DNA of 64,000 bases from Auritidibacter ignavus (GTDB lineage Bacteria > Actinomycetota > Actinomycetes > Actinomycetales > Micrococcaceae), in the NCBI RefSeq assembly GCF_003703835.1, contig NZ_RDQR01000010.1:19936-83935 (forward strand). The letters run 5' to 3'. This document shows, piece after piece, positions 48,187-56,800 of this stretch (the first letter of the stretch is position 1; every line of letters starts with the position of its first letter). Both the position numbers and the translations under genes were made by a program. Below the pieces are notes generated by a model. It made no database searches and was not told where the DNA came from. It saw only the letters and a list, made by a program, of their open reading frames with translations.

Positions 48187-49488
48187 GTGGCACGATATGC
48201 TATCAGTGTGACAGAACACACATTGCCCGCTCATCGCCAGCCCGCCACCCCGGACGCTGCCACCGAGTTGCTCGGGCTCAGCGACCTGGCTACCACCAGC
48301 GATACACCCAGCGCGCAGCAACGGTCCGGCTTTGCGGAGATGGCTCGCGCTATCACGGGGTTCAGCGCGCCCCTGGGTGTGCTAGACCGGCGGGCTTTCA
48401 CCACCAATGTTGCTACCCTGCGCAACCGTGCCGACGGGATCCCGCTACGGGTGGCTTCTAAATCGGTGCGTTCTGTGCCGGTGCTTCATGCGGTGTTGCG
48501 TGTGCCGGGTTTTCAGGGGGTTCTGGCCTATTCACTGCGCGAGTCGATCTGGTTGGTGCGTGACGGTCTGGATGATGTGGTGGTCGCCTATCCCAGCGTC
48601 GATACCGCGGTACTGACAGAGCTGATCAGCGACCAGACACTCAGCGATGCCATCACCCTGATGGTCGACCACCCTGACCACCTCGGGCTGCTGGCTTCAG
48701 TGCACCGCCAGGCGGGCTCGCCGCCCCACCGGTTTCGAGTCTGTTTGGACCTGGATTGTTCCTACCGGTTTGCGGGCTTGCACTTAGGGACCCGGCGCTC
48801 GCCCATTCACCACCGCCAGCAGGCGGTCAACGCAGCCCGTGCAGTGATCGCGACCCCGGCGCTCAACCTCGTGGGGATCATGGGCTATGAGGCTCAAGTG
48901 GCCGGGGTGAACGACACCAGCCCTGCGGTGCGGATGCTGAAGAAGCTCTCGGTGCCTGAACTGACCGCCCGCCGTGGTGCGGCGGTGTCCGCTATCGGCG
49001 AGCTGACCGAGCTGGAATTCGTCAACGGCGGGGGCACCGGCTCGGTGGAGTCCACCAGGATTGATCCGTCAGTCACCGAGATCACGGTCGGCTCAGGGCT
49101 CTACGCCTCCCACTATTTCGATCACTACACCACCTTCACGCAGCGCCCGGCTACCTACTTCGTCTTGGATATCACCCGGATACCGGCACCCGGGTACGTC
49201 ACCGCCGCCGGTGGCGGATGGATTGCCTCCGGAGCACCCGGACCAGACCGGTTACCGGTTCCGGTCTACCCCGAGGGGTTACGCCTAACCTCGCGGGAGG
49301 GTGCCGGCGAGGTGCAGACCCCAATGACCGTAGCTGCCGGTCACCAAGTGAGTATTGGCGACCGAGTGTGGATGCGCCATACCAAGGCCGGAGAGCTATG
49401 TGAGCATCTCAATGAATTGCACGTCGTTGATGGCGCTGACCATCTCGGAGTGGTCACGACCTATCGCGGAGAAGGACAGGTGTGGTGA
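48187..49488 (+). CDS. Alanine racemase-fold amino acid deaminase/aldolase
   Basis: 433-residue PLP barrel enzyme related to D-threonine aldolase and D-serine dehydratase. The likely PLP lysine is in PLRVASKSVRSVPVLHAVL, and FRVCLDLDCSYRF and the PLP-phosphate region EFVNGGGTGSVEST are typical. The C-terminal part (about 340-430) has EHLNELHVVDG with the metal-ligand His/Cys region of this fold family. The start may be seven codons later at a GTG. It overlaps the following lactone oxidase gene, so the two are co-translated. Confidence 0.82.
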   Translation: MARYAISVTEHTLPAHRQPATPDAATELLGLSDLATTSDTPSAQQRSGFAEMARAITGFSAPLGVLDRRAFTTNVATLRNRADGIPLRVASKSVRSVPVLHAVLRVPGFQGVLAYSLRESIWLVRDGLDDVVVAYPSVDTAVLTELISDQTLSDAITLMVDHPDHLGLLASVHRQAGSPPHRFRVCLDLDCSYRFAGLHLGTRRSPIHHRQQAVNAARAVIATPALNLVGIMGYEAQVAGVNDTSPAVRMLKKLSVPELTARRGAAVSAIGELTELEFVNGGGTGSVESTRIDPSVTEITVGSGLYASHYFDHYTTFTQRPATYFVLDITRIPAPGYVTAAGGGWIASGAPGPDRLPVPVYPEGLRLTSREGAGEVQTPMTVAAGHQVSIGDRVWMRHTKAGELCEHLNELHVVDGADHLGVVTTYRGEGQVW

Positions 49489-50852
49489 TGGCAATACCAC
49501 GGTGGTTACCACGTCGAAAACCCATCGGATCACAGCGGAATTGGTCGGGTCATTACCGGTGGAGCCCGCGCACCACCCTGAATCCTAGGTCGGTGGATGA
49601 ACTACAGGCCATTCTCACCCGGGCCCGAACCACCGGCCGGCAGGTACGTCCGGTCGGTTCTGGACATAGCTTTTCGGCCGTCGCGGTCGGTGAAGACATC
49701 CAGGTGCTCACCGATCATCTCAGCGGGCTAATCGACATCGATCATCGCGCCGGGCGGGTGACGCTAGCAGCCGGTACAAAGTTGTGGCAGATCCCGCACC
49801 TGTTGGCCGGCACGGGGTGGGCGATGGAGAATCTCGGTGATATTAACCGCCAGTCCATTGCCGGGGCCATCTCCACCGGAACTCATGGCACCGGACTCCG
49901 GTTCGGTGGGCTTTCCTCCCAACTTGCCGGATTGGCTATGATCACCGGCGACGGCGAGCACCTGAAAGTTTCCGATCAACACCCGCAACTGCTGGACGCC
50001 TTGCGGGTGACCCTGGGCGCTTGTGGTGTCCTCACCGAGGTCACCCTGCAACTGGTCCCCGACTATGATCTGCACACCAGCCAGTGCTTGCAACCCATCG
50101 ACGAGGTACTCGATGGGTGGGAACAGCTGAACACTGACAACGACCACTTTGAGTTCTTTTGGTTCATGCGTAGCCAGCAGGCGGTCACCAAAACCTCTCA
50201 TCGGCTTCCCGCCGGAACCGTGGCACAGACTCCGGCCCGGCATTCCCGCCTCGTGCAACGAGGTCAAGACCTCACCGGGCTGGTGCGCGAGGAGGTGATC
50301 AGTAACGCCGGATTCGCTGCGATCTGCCGGCTGGGCAATCTGGCACCGCAGGTGACCCCACGGCTCAATGACCTCACCACTCGGGGGTGGGGTCAATCCG
50401 AGCGGATCAAGAATTGGGCGACTGCTTTTGCTTCACCGCGGCGAGTACGGTTCAACGAGACCGAGTTCGCCGTAGATTTCCAGGCAGTTCCCGAAGTACT
50501 ACGCGAACTTGACCGAGCCCTGCGTGATCGGGGCTTATCAGCCACATTCCCGATCGAGGTGCGTAGTGCGGCCGCCGATAGCGGATGGTTAGCCACCAGC
50601 CAGGGTCGAACCACCGGCTATATTGCCGTGCACCGGCACGCCCCAGAGGATTTCGCCGACTACTTTGCCACCGTCAGCGAGGTGATGTCGGCGTATCAGG
50701 GCCGGCCTCACTGGGGTAAGTGGCATACACTGACCGCCGAGCAGTGTGCTACACGCTATGAACACTGGGAGGATTTCCTCCGGGTGCGTCAATGTCTGGA
50801 TTCCTCCGGGACGATGCTGAGTCCGCATCTGCGCGAGGTGTTCGGTCTCTAG
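49488..50852 (+). CDS. FAD-binding D-arabinono-1,4-lactone oxidase-like protein
   Basis: 454-residue VAO-family flavoprotein. The FAD-binding segment has VRPVGSGHSFSAVAVGEDIQ, AGTKLWQIPHLLAGTGWAMENLGDINRQSIAGAISTGTHGTG, and the C-terminal catalytic domain ends with the family tail HWGKWH, 'W-x-D-F' like WEDFLRVRQCLDSSGTMLSPH. Homologues oxidise aldonolactones or alditols. The ATG overlaps the preceding stop (TGATG); two GTGs just upstream are alternatives. No signal peptide, so cytoplasmic or peripheral. Confidence 0.87.
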   Translation: MAIPRWLPRRKPIGSQRNWSGHYRWSPRTTLNPRSVDELQAILTRARTTGRQVRPVGSGHSFSAVAVGEDIQVLTDHLSGLIDIDHRAGRVTLAAGTKLWQIPHLLAGTGWAMENLGDINRQSIAGAISTGTHGTGLRFGGLSSQLAGLAMITGDGEHLKVSDQHPQLLDALRVTLGACGVLTEVTLQLVPDYDLHTSQCLQPIDEVLDGWEQLNTDNDHFEFFWFMRSQQAVTKTSHRLPAGTVAQTPARHSRLVQRGQDLTGLVREEVISNAGFAAICRLGNLAPQVTPRLNDLTTRGWGQSERIKNWATAFASPRRVRFNETEFAVDFQAVPEVLRELDRALRDRGLSATFPIEVRSAAADSGWLATSQGRTTGYIAVHRHAPEDFADYFATVSEVMSAYQGRPHWGKWHTLTAEQCATRYEHWEDFLRVRQCLDSSGTMLSPHLREVFGL

Positions 50853-51787
50853 CGGATAGCGTCCAGAATGGCCGGAACCTTTTCCTCCAGGTCCGGCTGT
50901 CGTGTGGGGTAACCTTGGGTGCCCTGGGACTCACAGGCGAAGGATCCGGCGACGGTGCCCCAGGCGGCTGCCGTGACCACGTCTTCGCCAGCGACCAAGG
51001 CCGCCACCAGGGCTCCCGTGAAAGCATCCCCGGCGCCAGTGGTATCGACCACGTCGGTGTCTCGCGCCGGCACCGTCACCAGCTTCTGGCCCTGCTGAGT
51101 ACACACCTGGCTCCCGCGCTCGCCCAGGGTCACCACCACATCAAGGTGATAGCGCTGGGAGAGTCGAGTAGCCAGATCAACGGTGCCCAGACCCGAGGTA
51201 TCGCCACTCAACGTGGTGGCTTCAATCTCATTGACCACCAGCACGTCGGTGTACTCCAGCACCTCAGCGTGAGTGGTTGCCGGGGCAGCGTTGAGCACAG
51301 TGCGAGCACCAGCCCGCTGCCCAGCGCGGAGTCCGGCCACCACGGTGGGGTAGGGAATCTCCAGCTGGGCCAGGACGAGATCATCGGTGCTGACTTGGTT
51401 CAACGCCGCGACGGCATGGTCGGGATGCAAGGCAGCATTGGCTCCGGCGGCCACAATAATGCTATTTTCCCCGGCCGGATCACGCTGGATGGTGGCAATG
51501 CCGGTGGGATGGGACTCCACCTGGGTCATCAGCGAGGTATCGAGACGGGGTTCGGACGTGATGGTCTCGAAGATCAACTCAGCTTCGACATCAGTTCCGA
51601 GACATCCCACCAGATGCGTTCTCGCCCCGTAGCGTGCGGAGGCCACCGCCTGGTTGAGTCCCTTTCCGCCCAGTGAGGCGGAAGTGTCCTGGGCAAGAAT
51701 GGTCTCCCCTGCCCGCACGATGTGTTCGACCAACAGATAACGGTCCACATTAGCGCTACCCAGCACGTAAACCTGTGGCTCGGCCAT
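50849..51787 (-). CDS. rbsK: Ribokinase (PfkB family)
   Basis: 312-residue sugar kinase. N-terminal VLGSANVDRYLLVEHIVRAGETI, GGKGLNQAVASARYG (signature 1) and C-terminal DVVDTTGAGDAFTGALVAAL (signature 2 with the catalytic aspartate) fit ribokinase. The substrate is probably ribose or a related pentose, since ribokinase-type residues such as the N-terminal NxD are present. It converges with the lactone oxidase, overlapping its end by four bases. No ribose transporter is adjacent. Confidence 0.88.
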   Translation of the reverse strand: MAEPQVYVLGSANVDRYLLVEHIVRAGETILAQDTSASLGGKGLNQAVASARYGARTHLVGCLGTDVEAELIFETITSEPRLDTSLMTQVESHPTGIATIQRDPAGENSIIVAAGANAALHPDHAVAALNQVSTDDLVLAQLEIPYPTVVAGLRAGQRAGARTVLNAAPATTHAEVLEYTDVLVVNEIEATTLSGDTSGLGTVDLATRLSQRYHLDVVVTLGERGSQVCTQQGQKLVTVPARDTDVVDTTGAGDAFTGALVAALVAGEDVVTAAAWGTVAGSFACESQGTQGYPTRQPDLEEKVPAILDAIR

Positions 51788-51820
51788 GAGCTGCTCCCTT
51801 CCCGACGGCCCAGCCCGACA

Positions 51821-52603
51821 CTAACGTCGGATACTGGCTAAGAATTCCTGGGTGCGACGTTGCTGGGGGTCTTCGATGACCTGCCCGGCCTCCCCTGCTT
51901 CGACCACGACTCCCCCGTCCATGAACACCACCGTATCGGCGACATTCCGCGCAAAGCCCATTTCGTGGGTGACCACCAACATGGTCATTCCATCCTCGGC
52001 GAGCTCGCGCATCACGGTCAAGACTTCTCCGACTAGCTCTGGGTCCAGCGCCGAGGTGGGCTCGTCGAACAGCATCAGTTTCGGGTTCATCGCCACCGCC
52101 CGAGCGATGGCGACACGTTGTTGCTGACCACCCGAAAGCTGGGCCGGATAGGCGGTGGCTTTCGCAGCCAGACCCATTTGGGCCAAGAGCTTCTTCGCGG
52201 TGGCTCGGGCCTTATCCAGGGGCTGCTTTTTCACCTTGACGGGTGCCTCGATGATGTTCTCCAACGCCGTGCGGTGCGGGAAGAGGTTGAACTGTTGGAA
52301 CACCATGCCAATCTCAGAGCGCTGGGCGGCGGCCTGTTTCGGCGTGATTTCGTGCAGTACCCCGTTCTGTTCCCGGTAGCCCATCAGTTCTCCATCGACG
52401 TAGAGTCGGCCGGCGGTGATCTGCTCCAGGTGATTCACGCATCGTAAAAACGTGGACTTGCCCGAGCCCGAGGGGCCAATCAGACAGGTGACTTCTCCGG
52501 GGTCAACCTGTAGATCGATGCCTTTGAGCACGTCCAGATCTCCGTAGGACTTCCAGATCTGCTGAGCATCAATCATGGGTGTCAGGCTGGCTTGAGCATT
52601 CAT
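51821..52603 (-). CDS. Amino acid ABC transporter ATP-binding protein
   Basis: 260-residue ATPase of the polar amino acid (GlnQ/HisP) branch. Walker [12 protein letters not shown] (about 41-51), Q-loop [12 protein letters not shown] signature [14 protein letters not shown], Walker [15 protein letters not shown], and switch histidine [10 protein letters not shown]. The start overlaps the permease stop by four bases. Energises the importer made with the two upstream genes. Confidence 0.95.
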   Translation of the reverse strand: MNAQASLTPMIDAQQIWKSYGDLDVLKGIDLQVDPGEVTCLIGPSGSGKSTFLRCVNHLEQITAGRLYVDGELMGYREQNGVLHEITPKQAAAQRSEIGMVFQQFNLFPHRTALENIIEAPVKVKKQPLDKARATAKKLLAQMGLAAKATAYPAQLSGGQQQRVAIARAVAMNPKLMLFDEPTSALDPELVGEVLTVMRELAEDGMTMLVVTHEMGFARNVADTVVFMDGGVVVEAGEAGQVIEDPQQRRTQEFLASIRR

Positions 52604-53568
52604 CGGTTACGACGCTCCTTGTCTGCGGAGTTGACCAGGGTGATGTTGGAGGGGAAATCACCTTCCGCGTCGGCCAGTGCGGCCAACTGACGTGGCGTCA
52701 GTTCGCGGGAGACTCCCTTGTTGAAATGCTCTTCCAGGTAGTGTTGTCCGATCATCAGCACCGAGGTGATCGCCAGGTACCAGGTGGCTGCCACCAACAG
52801 CATCGGCACCGGATCAAACAGCGCATTGGCAATATCCAGCGACCGGCCGTAAAGCTCCAGCGAGTACGGGATTGCCACGACCAGGGAGGTCGTTTTCAGC
52901 ATCGAGATCAGCTCGTTGCCGGTGGGTGGAATGATGATGCGCATCGCTTGCGGCAGGATGGTGCGACGCATGGTCAGCCACCAGCCCATGCCCAACGCTT
53001 GGGAGGCTTCCACCTGTCCTTCGGGGACCGCTTGAATGCCGGAGCGGACAATTTCGGACATGTACGCGCCTTCATTGAGCGATAGGCCGACCACGGCCAG
53101 GACGAACATATTCGACAGCAACGACTGCACGTCGATCTCGGCAAATCCGAGGTTGATTGACTGGTACAACGAGCCGGCCAGCCCCCAAAACACCAACTGG
53201 ACGTAGATTGGGGTGCCACGGAAGATCCACAGGTACAGCCACGCCACCGATTTGAGCACGATATTCGGCGACATCCGCATCACCGCAGTGACCGATCCGA
53301 GGATGACGCCGAACAGCATCGACAGCACGGTCAGTGCCAGGGTATGTCCGGCGGCGTTGATGATGCGGGTGTCAAACAGGTAAGAACGGTAGACGTCCCA
53401 TCCGTAGTTCTCGTTGTTCAGCGCCGAGATCACGAACCACAACAGCAATCCGGCCACCACGGCGGCGGCTACCCACCGACCGGGATGGCGCAAGGGCTTG
53501 GCGCGAATGGGTTCGGGCCTAACCGCTCGGCTCTCGGGTGATGTCTTAGCTGTGGTGTGATCTGTCAT
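52600..53568 (-). CDS. Amino acid ABC transporter permease
   Basis: 322-residue HisM/GlnP-type permease with about five to six transmembrane segments. The EAA-like loop is [35 protein letters not shown], which docks on the ATPase. There is a polar N-terminal extension of about 30 residues and a charged C-terminal tail. It lies 12 bases after the binding-protein gene. Confidence 0.94.
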   Translation of the reverse strand: MTDHTTAKTSPESRAVRPEPIRAKPLRHPGRWVAAAVVAGLLLWFVISALNNENYGWDVYRSYLFDTRIINAAGHTLALTVLSMLFGVILGSVTAVMRMSPNIVLKSVAWLYLWIFRGTPIYVQLVFWGLAGSLYQSINLGFAEIDVQSLLSNMFVLAVVGLSLNEGAYMSEIVRSGIQAVPEGQVEASQALGMGWWLTMRRTILPQAMRIIIPPTGNELISMLKTTSLVVAIPYSLELYGRSLDIANALFDPVPMLLVAATWYLAITSVLMIGQHYLEEHFNKGVSRELTPRQLAALADAEGDFPSNITLVNSADKERRNR

Positions 53569-53580
53569 GTGCTGGCTCCA

Positions 53581-54525
53581 CTAGGGCGCGAGTGTGTGGG
53601 ATGAGGGGATCTCGACGGGTTTTTCGTTGACTAAGGGTTCTTCAATCAGACCGTCCTGAATATTCCATTGGTCCAGAATCTCTTCGTAGGTACCAGTTTC
53701 AATGAGATGATCCATGGCTGCGACCAGCGCGTTGGTGAGTTCTGCATCTTTCGGCACAGCAAAACCGTAGGGAGCGGCGTGATACATCGGCCCGACCTCC
53801 TGAATCTCGCCGTCGGCTTGGTCTTCAACCCAGCTGACAATCGGAGAATCCGCGGCGAAGGCATCAGCCCGACCCAGCACAAACGCGGTCGCGGCATTAT
53901 CCGAGGTGTCATAGGCCAGAATCTCGATCGGTTCCTCGCCGGCTTCTGCACACGCTTGGGACTTGGGAATGATCTCATCGGTTTGGGCCACGGTATTACG
54001 TTGCACGGCCACGGTGAGTCCACAGGGATGTTCGGGATCGATCTCTGCGTCGCGCTCGGCGTGCTGGGCCCACTGAATGCCGGCGTAGAGCGTATTGACG
54101 AAATCGTAGTTCTGCCGACGCTCTTCGGTGTCGGTGAATCCGGAACCGCCCACATCCACGGTGCCGGATGACACCGAGGGCAGGATGAGGGCGAAGTCCT
54201 GCTCTACCGGTTCAAACTCTAGACCCATCACTGAGGCCAGAGCTCGTCCCAGGTCCATTTCGGTGCCGATGATGGTGCCATCGGAGTCTTTGAATTCGAA
54301 GGGTGCAAAGGGCGTGTTGGTGCCCATCCGGAGCACGCCACGTTCTTGCAGGTCCTCGGGAACCAACGCAGCAATCTCGGGGACGGTCTCAGGCACGATC
54401 TCGACCCAACCATCAGGATTGCCCCGCTCTTGGTTGGTGCAACCGGTCAGCACCAGGCTGAGCACTACCAGAGTAGCCCACAGCTGCCACAGCGAGACGA
54501 CACGTCTGGTTTGGGTTCTGGACAT
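53581..54525 (-). CDS. Amino acid ABC transporter substrate-binding lipoprotein
   Basis: 314-residue SBP_bac_3 family receptor. The signal peptide ends in lipobox LTGC (about residues 26-29), so it is lipid-anchored. Binding-fold signatures include LRMGTNTPFAPFEFKDSDGTIIGTEMDLGRALASVMGLEFE and DVGGSGFTDTEERRQNYDFV. Ligand probably a polar or aromatic amino acid, not predictable. First gene of the importer operon, with an apparent promoter between it and the transporter pseudogene. Confidence 0.93.
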   Translation of the reverse strand: MSRTQTRRVVSLWQLWATLVVLSLVLTGCTNQERGNPDGWVEIVPETVPEIAALVPEDLQERGVLRMGTNTPFAPFEFKDSDGTIIGTEMDLGRALASVMGLEFEPVEQDFALILPSVSSGTVDVGGSGFTDTEERRQNYDFVNTLYAGIQWAQHAERDAEIDPEHPCGLTVAVQRNTVAQTDEIIPKSQACAEAGEEPIEILAYDTSDNAATAFVLGRADAFAADSPIVSWVEDQADGEIQEVGPMYHAAPYGFAVPKDAELTNALVAAMDHLIETGTYEEILDQWNIQDGLIEEPLVNEKPVEIPSSHTLAP

Positions 54526-54574
54526 GGTCGAATACTACCTGTTTCTCCAGGTCAACGGCGCACCGCGTGACCGG

Positions 54575-56007
54575 CTACCGGAGAATGACCGGAAGAACGA
54601 AGAGAGCGAGGGAACTGACCAGGATCAAACCGACCACATTCATCCAGAGTCCGGCTTTGACCATATGAGAGATCTTCAGCTCCCCGGTAGAGAACGCAAT
54701 CGTATTGGGCGTGGAAGCAACCGGAAGCATGAAGGCATATTGGCAGGCCTGGGTCACCTCCATCGCGAAAATCACCGGGTCGTGTCCCACGGAGGCGGCG
54801 ACCCCAGCCACGATCGGTACAAAGGTGGTGATCGTGGCCATCGAAGACGTGAATTCCCTCAGGACGATCACCAGTAGCACCACCATCGGGGCCAGCACCC
54901 AGACTGGAACGGCACCAAGGCCGCCCAGGGAAGCACCCAGCCAATCAGCCAAGTCGCTGTCGGTCACTTGGGCCGAGAGCGCTCATCCCCCACCACAAAG
55001 AATCAGCACACCCCACGGTGTCTTCAGCGCGGTTTCCCCATTCATCAGCATCACACCTTTGGATGGCTGAGCAGGGATCACGACGGTAGCCACGCCGGCA
55101 ACCAGGGCGATCACCGCCTCGGTGGCCCAGGGGTCGTCAAAGAGCACCGGGACCACGATCCAGGACACTGCAGCGCTCAGAAACATCATCGTGATACCCA
55201 GTTGGCCTGAACCCATCGGGCCCAATTTCTTCAGTTCCGCAAGGAAGAGGTCGCGACCTCCAGGGAGATCTTTCACCTCCGGGCGAAACAAAACCTTGGT
55301 GATGATCAGCCAACCCAGGACGAGGAAGACGATCAAAAACGGAATGCCAAACAGCATCCACAGTAGAAGCCGACCTGGTCACCGACCGTTTCCTGCAGGT
55401 ATCCCACCACGAAGATATTGCCTGGTGAGGCGATGATGGAATCACAGGCACTGAGCGTGGCGGCATAGGCAATCGCAATCATCAGCCCAATACCGAATTG
55501 TGAGTGGCCGGAATCGGCGTCCCCCACATCACGACCCCCGCCTTCCTCGCGCACCAGTGGAATCATCATCAGCGCGGTGGCGGTATTGGAGACCCACATA
55601 CCGAGCGCAGCGGTGGCCATCATCAACCCCAGAATCATCCGGGAAGGTTTCGTCCCCACGACCAAGACGATGAGTATGGCGATGCGACGGTGCAGGTTCC
55701 AACGCTGAATGCCAAGTGCGAGCAGGAATCCGCCGAGCAACAAGAAGATGATCTCGCTGGCATATGATCCGGCGACTTCATCCAGGGGAAACACCTGGGT
55801 GGCCGGGAACGCGATAAGTGGCACCATGGCAGTAACCGGCAACGGCACGGCTTCGGTAACCCACCAGGTTCCCATCAGCACGACGACCGCGGCGGTCACC
55901 CGTGCCGCTATGGCTAGCTCATCGGGCATGAGAAAACCCACAAGCACGGTCAGCCCCAGGCCGAGCAATCATCCCGCATACCGGATGTTTGGGGTTCTGG
56001 ATGTCAC
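54575..56007 (-). pseudogene. Disrupted SLC13/DASS-type anion transporter
   Basis: Three pieces on the minus strand add up to one divalent-anion:Na+ symporter-like protein. The start is probably GTG at 56007 (VTSRTPNIRYAG), then an in-frame TGA (55969-55971). The segment TWWVTEAVPLPVTAMVPLI and ALGMWVSNTATALMMIPL follows. A one-base deletion near 55366 shifts the frame: restoring one base gives GDQVGF-LLWMLFGIPFL. A second TGA (54983-54985) falls after LILCGGG, before ALSAQVTDSDLADWLG. The C-terminus then continues to ASTPNTIAFSTGELK and the end at 54575. Both TGAs occupy positions where Trp would fit, so TGG to TGA transitions are likely. Confidence 0.85.
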
Positions 56008-56036
56008 GCCTTAGTGATAGGCACCGCGCAGCTCCC

Positions 56037-56648
56037 TCACATCGTGTGGCATCGTGACAGCAGCGCGTCCACAGCATCTGCCAGAACTTTGTGGGGACTG
56101 ATCTGGTGTGTGGCCTTGAGTCGAGCGTAGGTCGGCGCCCGCTCGGCATCGACGGGCACGCGTTTTTCATCGAAGGCCATGGGCGCAGTGAGCGCCGACC
56201 CTATCACCACATTGGACAACTGATAGGCGGTCCCGAGCGGATCGGCCACTCCTGCGCTGTCCAATAACACGCACATCCGCTCGGACAGGGCCAAATACGC
56301 TGGGCCCCGAGGGGCCCGCATGCCGATGACCTGACCGGCCCACCGATGAGTGGTGAGATGTGTAAAAAAGCACTGCATCAGCAATGGCAGCTCAGCCTCA
56401 CGGGTCGCTACCGCCATCTGTGCGTCGTCCGCTAATGCTATATCCAAGGCAAGATCGTAGAGATCATCTACCGATTCCACGCGTGAGTAAAGACTAGCGG
56501 GAGCTACACCGATGTCTTGAGCGACAGCACGCAGGGTTAGTGCTTTCAGCCCCCCAGCATCTAATAATCTCACCGATGCTCTGGCAAGATCTTGGATATC
56601 CACCGCGCGGAGGCGTTGCACAGGCTTGGGGTGTTCCCAATAAGTCAT
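56037..56648 (-). CDS. TetR/AcrR family transcriptional regulator
   Basis: 203-residue regulator. The N-terminal helix-turn-helix has LTLRAVAQDIGVAPASLYSRVES (about 38-60). The C-terminal ligand domain is of the tetracycline-repressor type, with hydrophobic helices around MQCFFTHLTTHRWAGQVIGMRA. It is 30 bases upstream of the broken SLC13 gene in the same direction, so it may once have controlled it. Its 5' end overlaps the divergent GNAT fragment. Confidence 0.88.
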   Translation of the reverse strand: MTYWEHPKPVQRLRAVDIQDLARASVRLLDAGGLKALTLRAVAQDIGVAPASLYSRVESVDDLYDLALDIALADDAQMAVATREAELPLLMQCFFTHLTTHRWAGQVIGMRAPRGPAYLALSERMCVLLDSAGVADPLGTAYQLSNVVIGSALTAPMAFDEKRVPVDAERAPTYARLKATHQISPHKVLADAVDALLSRCHTM

Positions 56649-56800
56649 CGCACCATCCTGCCGATCACCGCCGAGAACACCCGCCTGCGTCTCCTATCCG
56701 AGCTAGATACAGAAGCGTATGCGACCGGCGCCAGAGATGAGTCGGTGCGACGCTACGGCCACCTCCCCGAGCCGGACTACACATCGGAGTCTGTGCAGCG
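56631..56800 (+). pseudogene. Truncated GNAT acetyltransferase 5' fragment
   Basis: Rightward frame starting at about GTG 56631 (or ATG 56592) reads ILPITAENTRLRLLSELDTEAYATGARDESVRRYGHLPEPDYTSESVQRMI. The RLRLL-x-ELDTEAY and VRRYxHLPEPxYT pattern is that of the N-terminal part of RimJ/RimL-type GNAT acetyltransferases. After about 56800 the similarity stops, and in another frame the sequence becomes methyltransferase motif I. The gene was therefore cut at this point and the rest is not in the window. Its start overlaps the TetR gene by a few bases. Confidence 0.6.

Noticed and set aside
54575..56007. Programmed TGA readthrough or selenocysteine use in the SLC13 gene
   Set aside because: A third lesion, the one-base deletion near 55366, is also present and the positions suit Trp, so simple gene decay is a better explanation.
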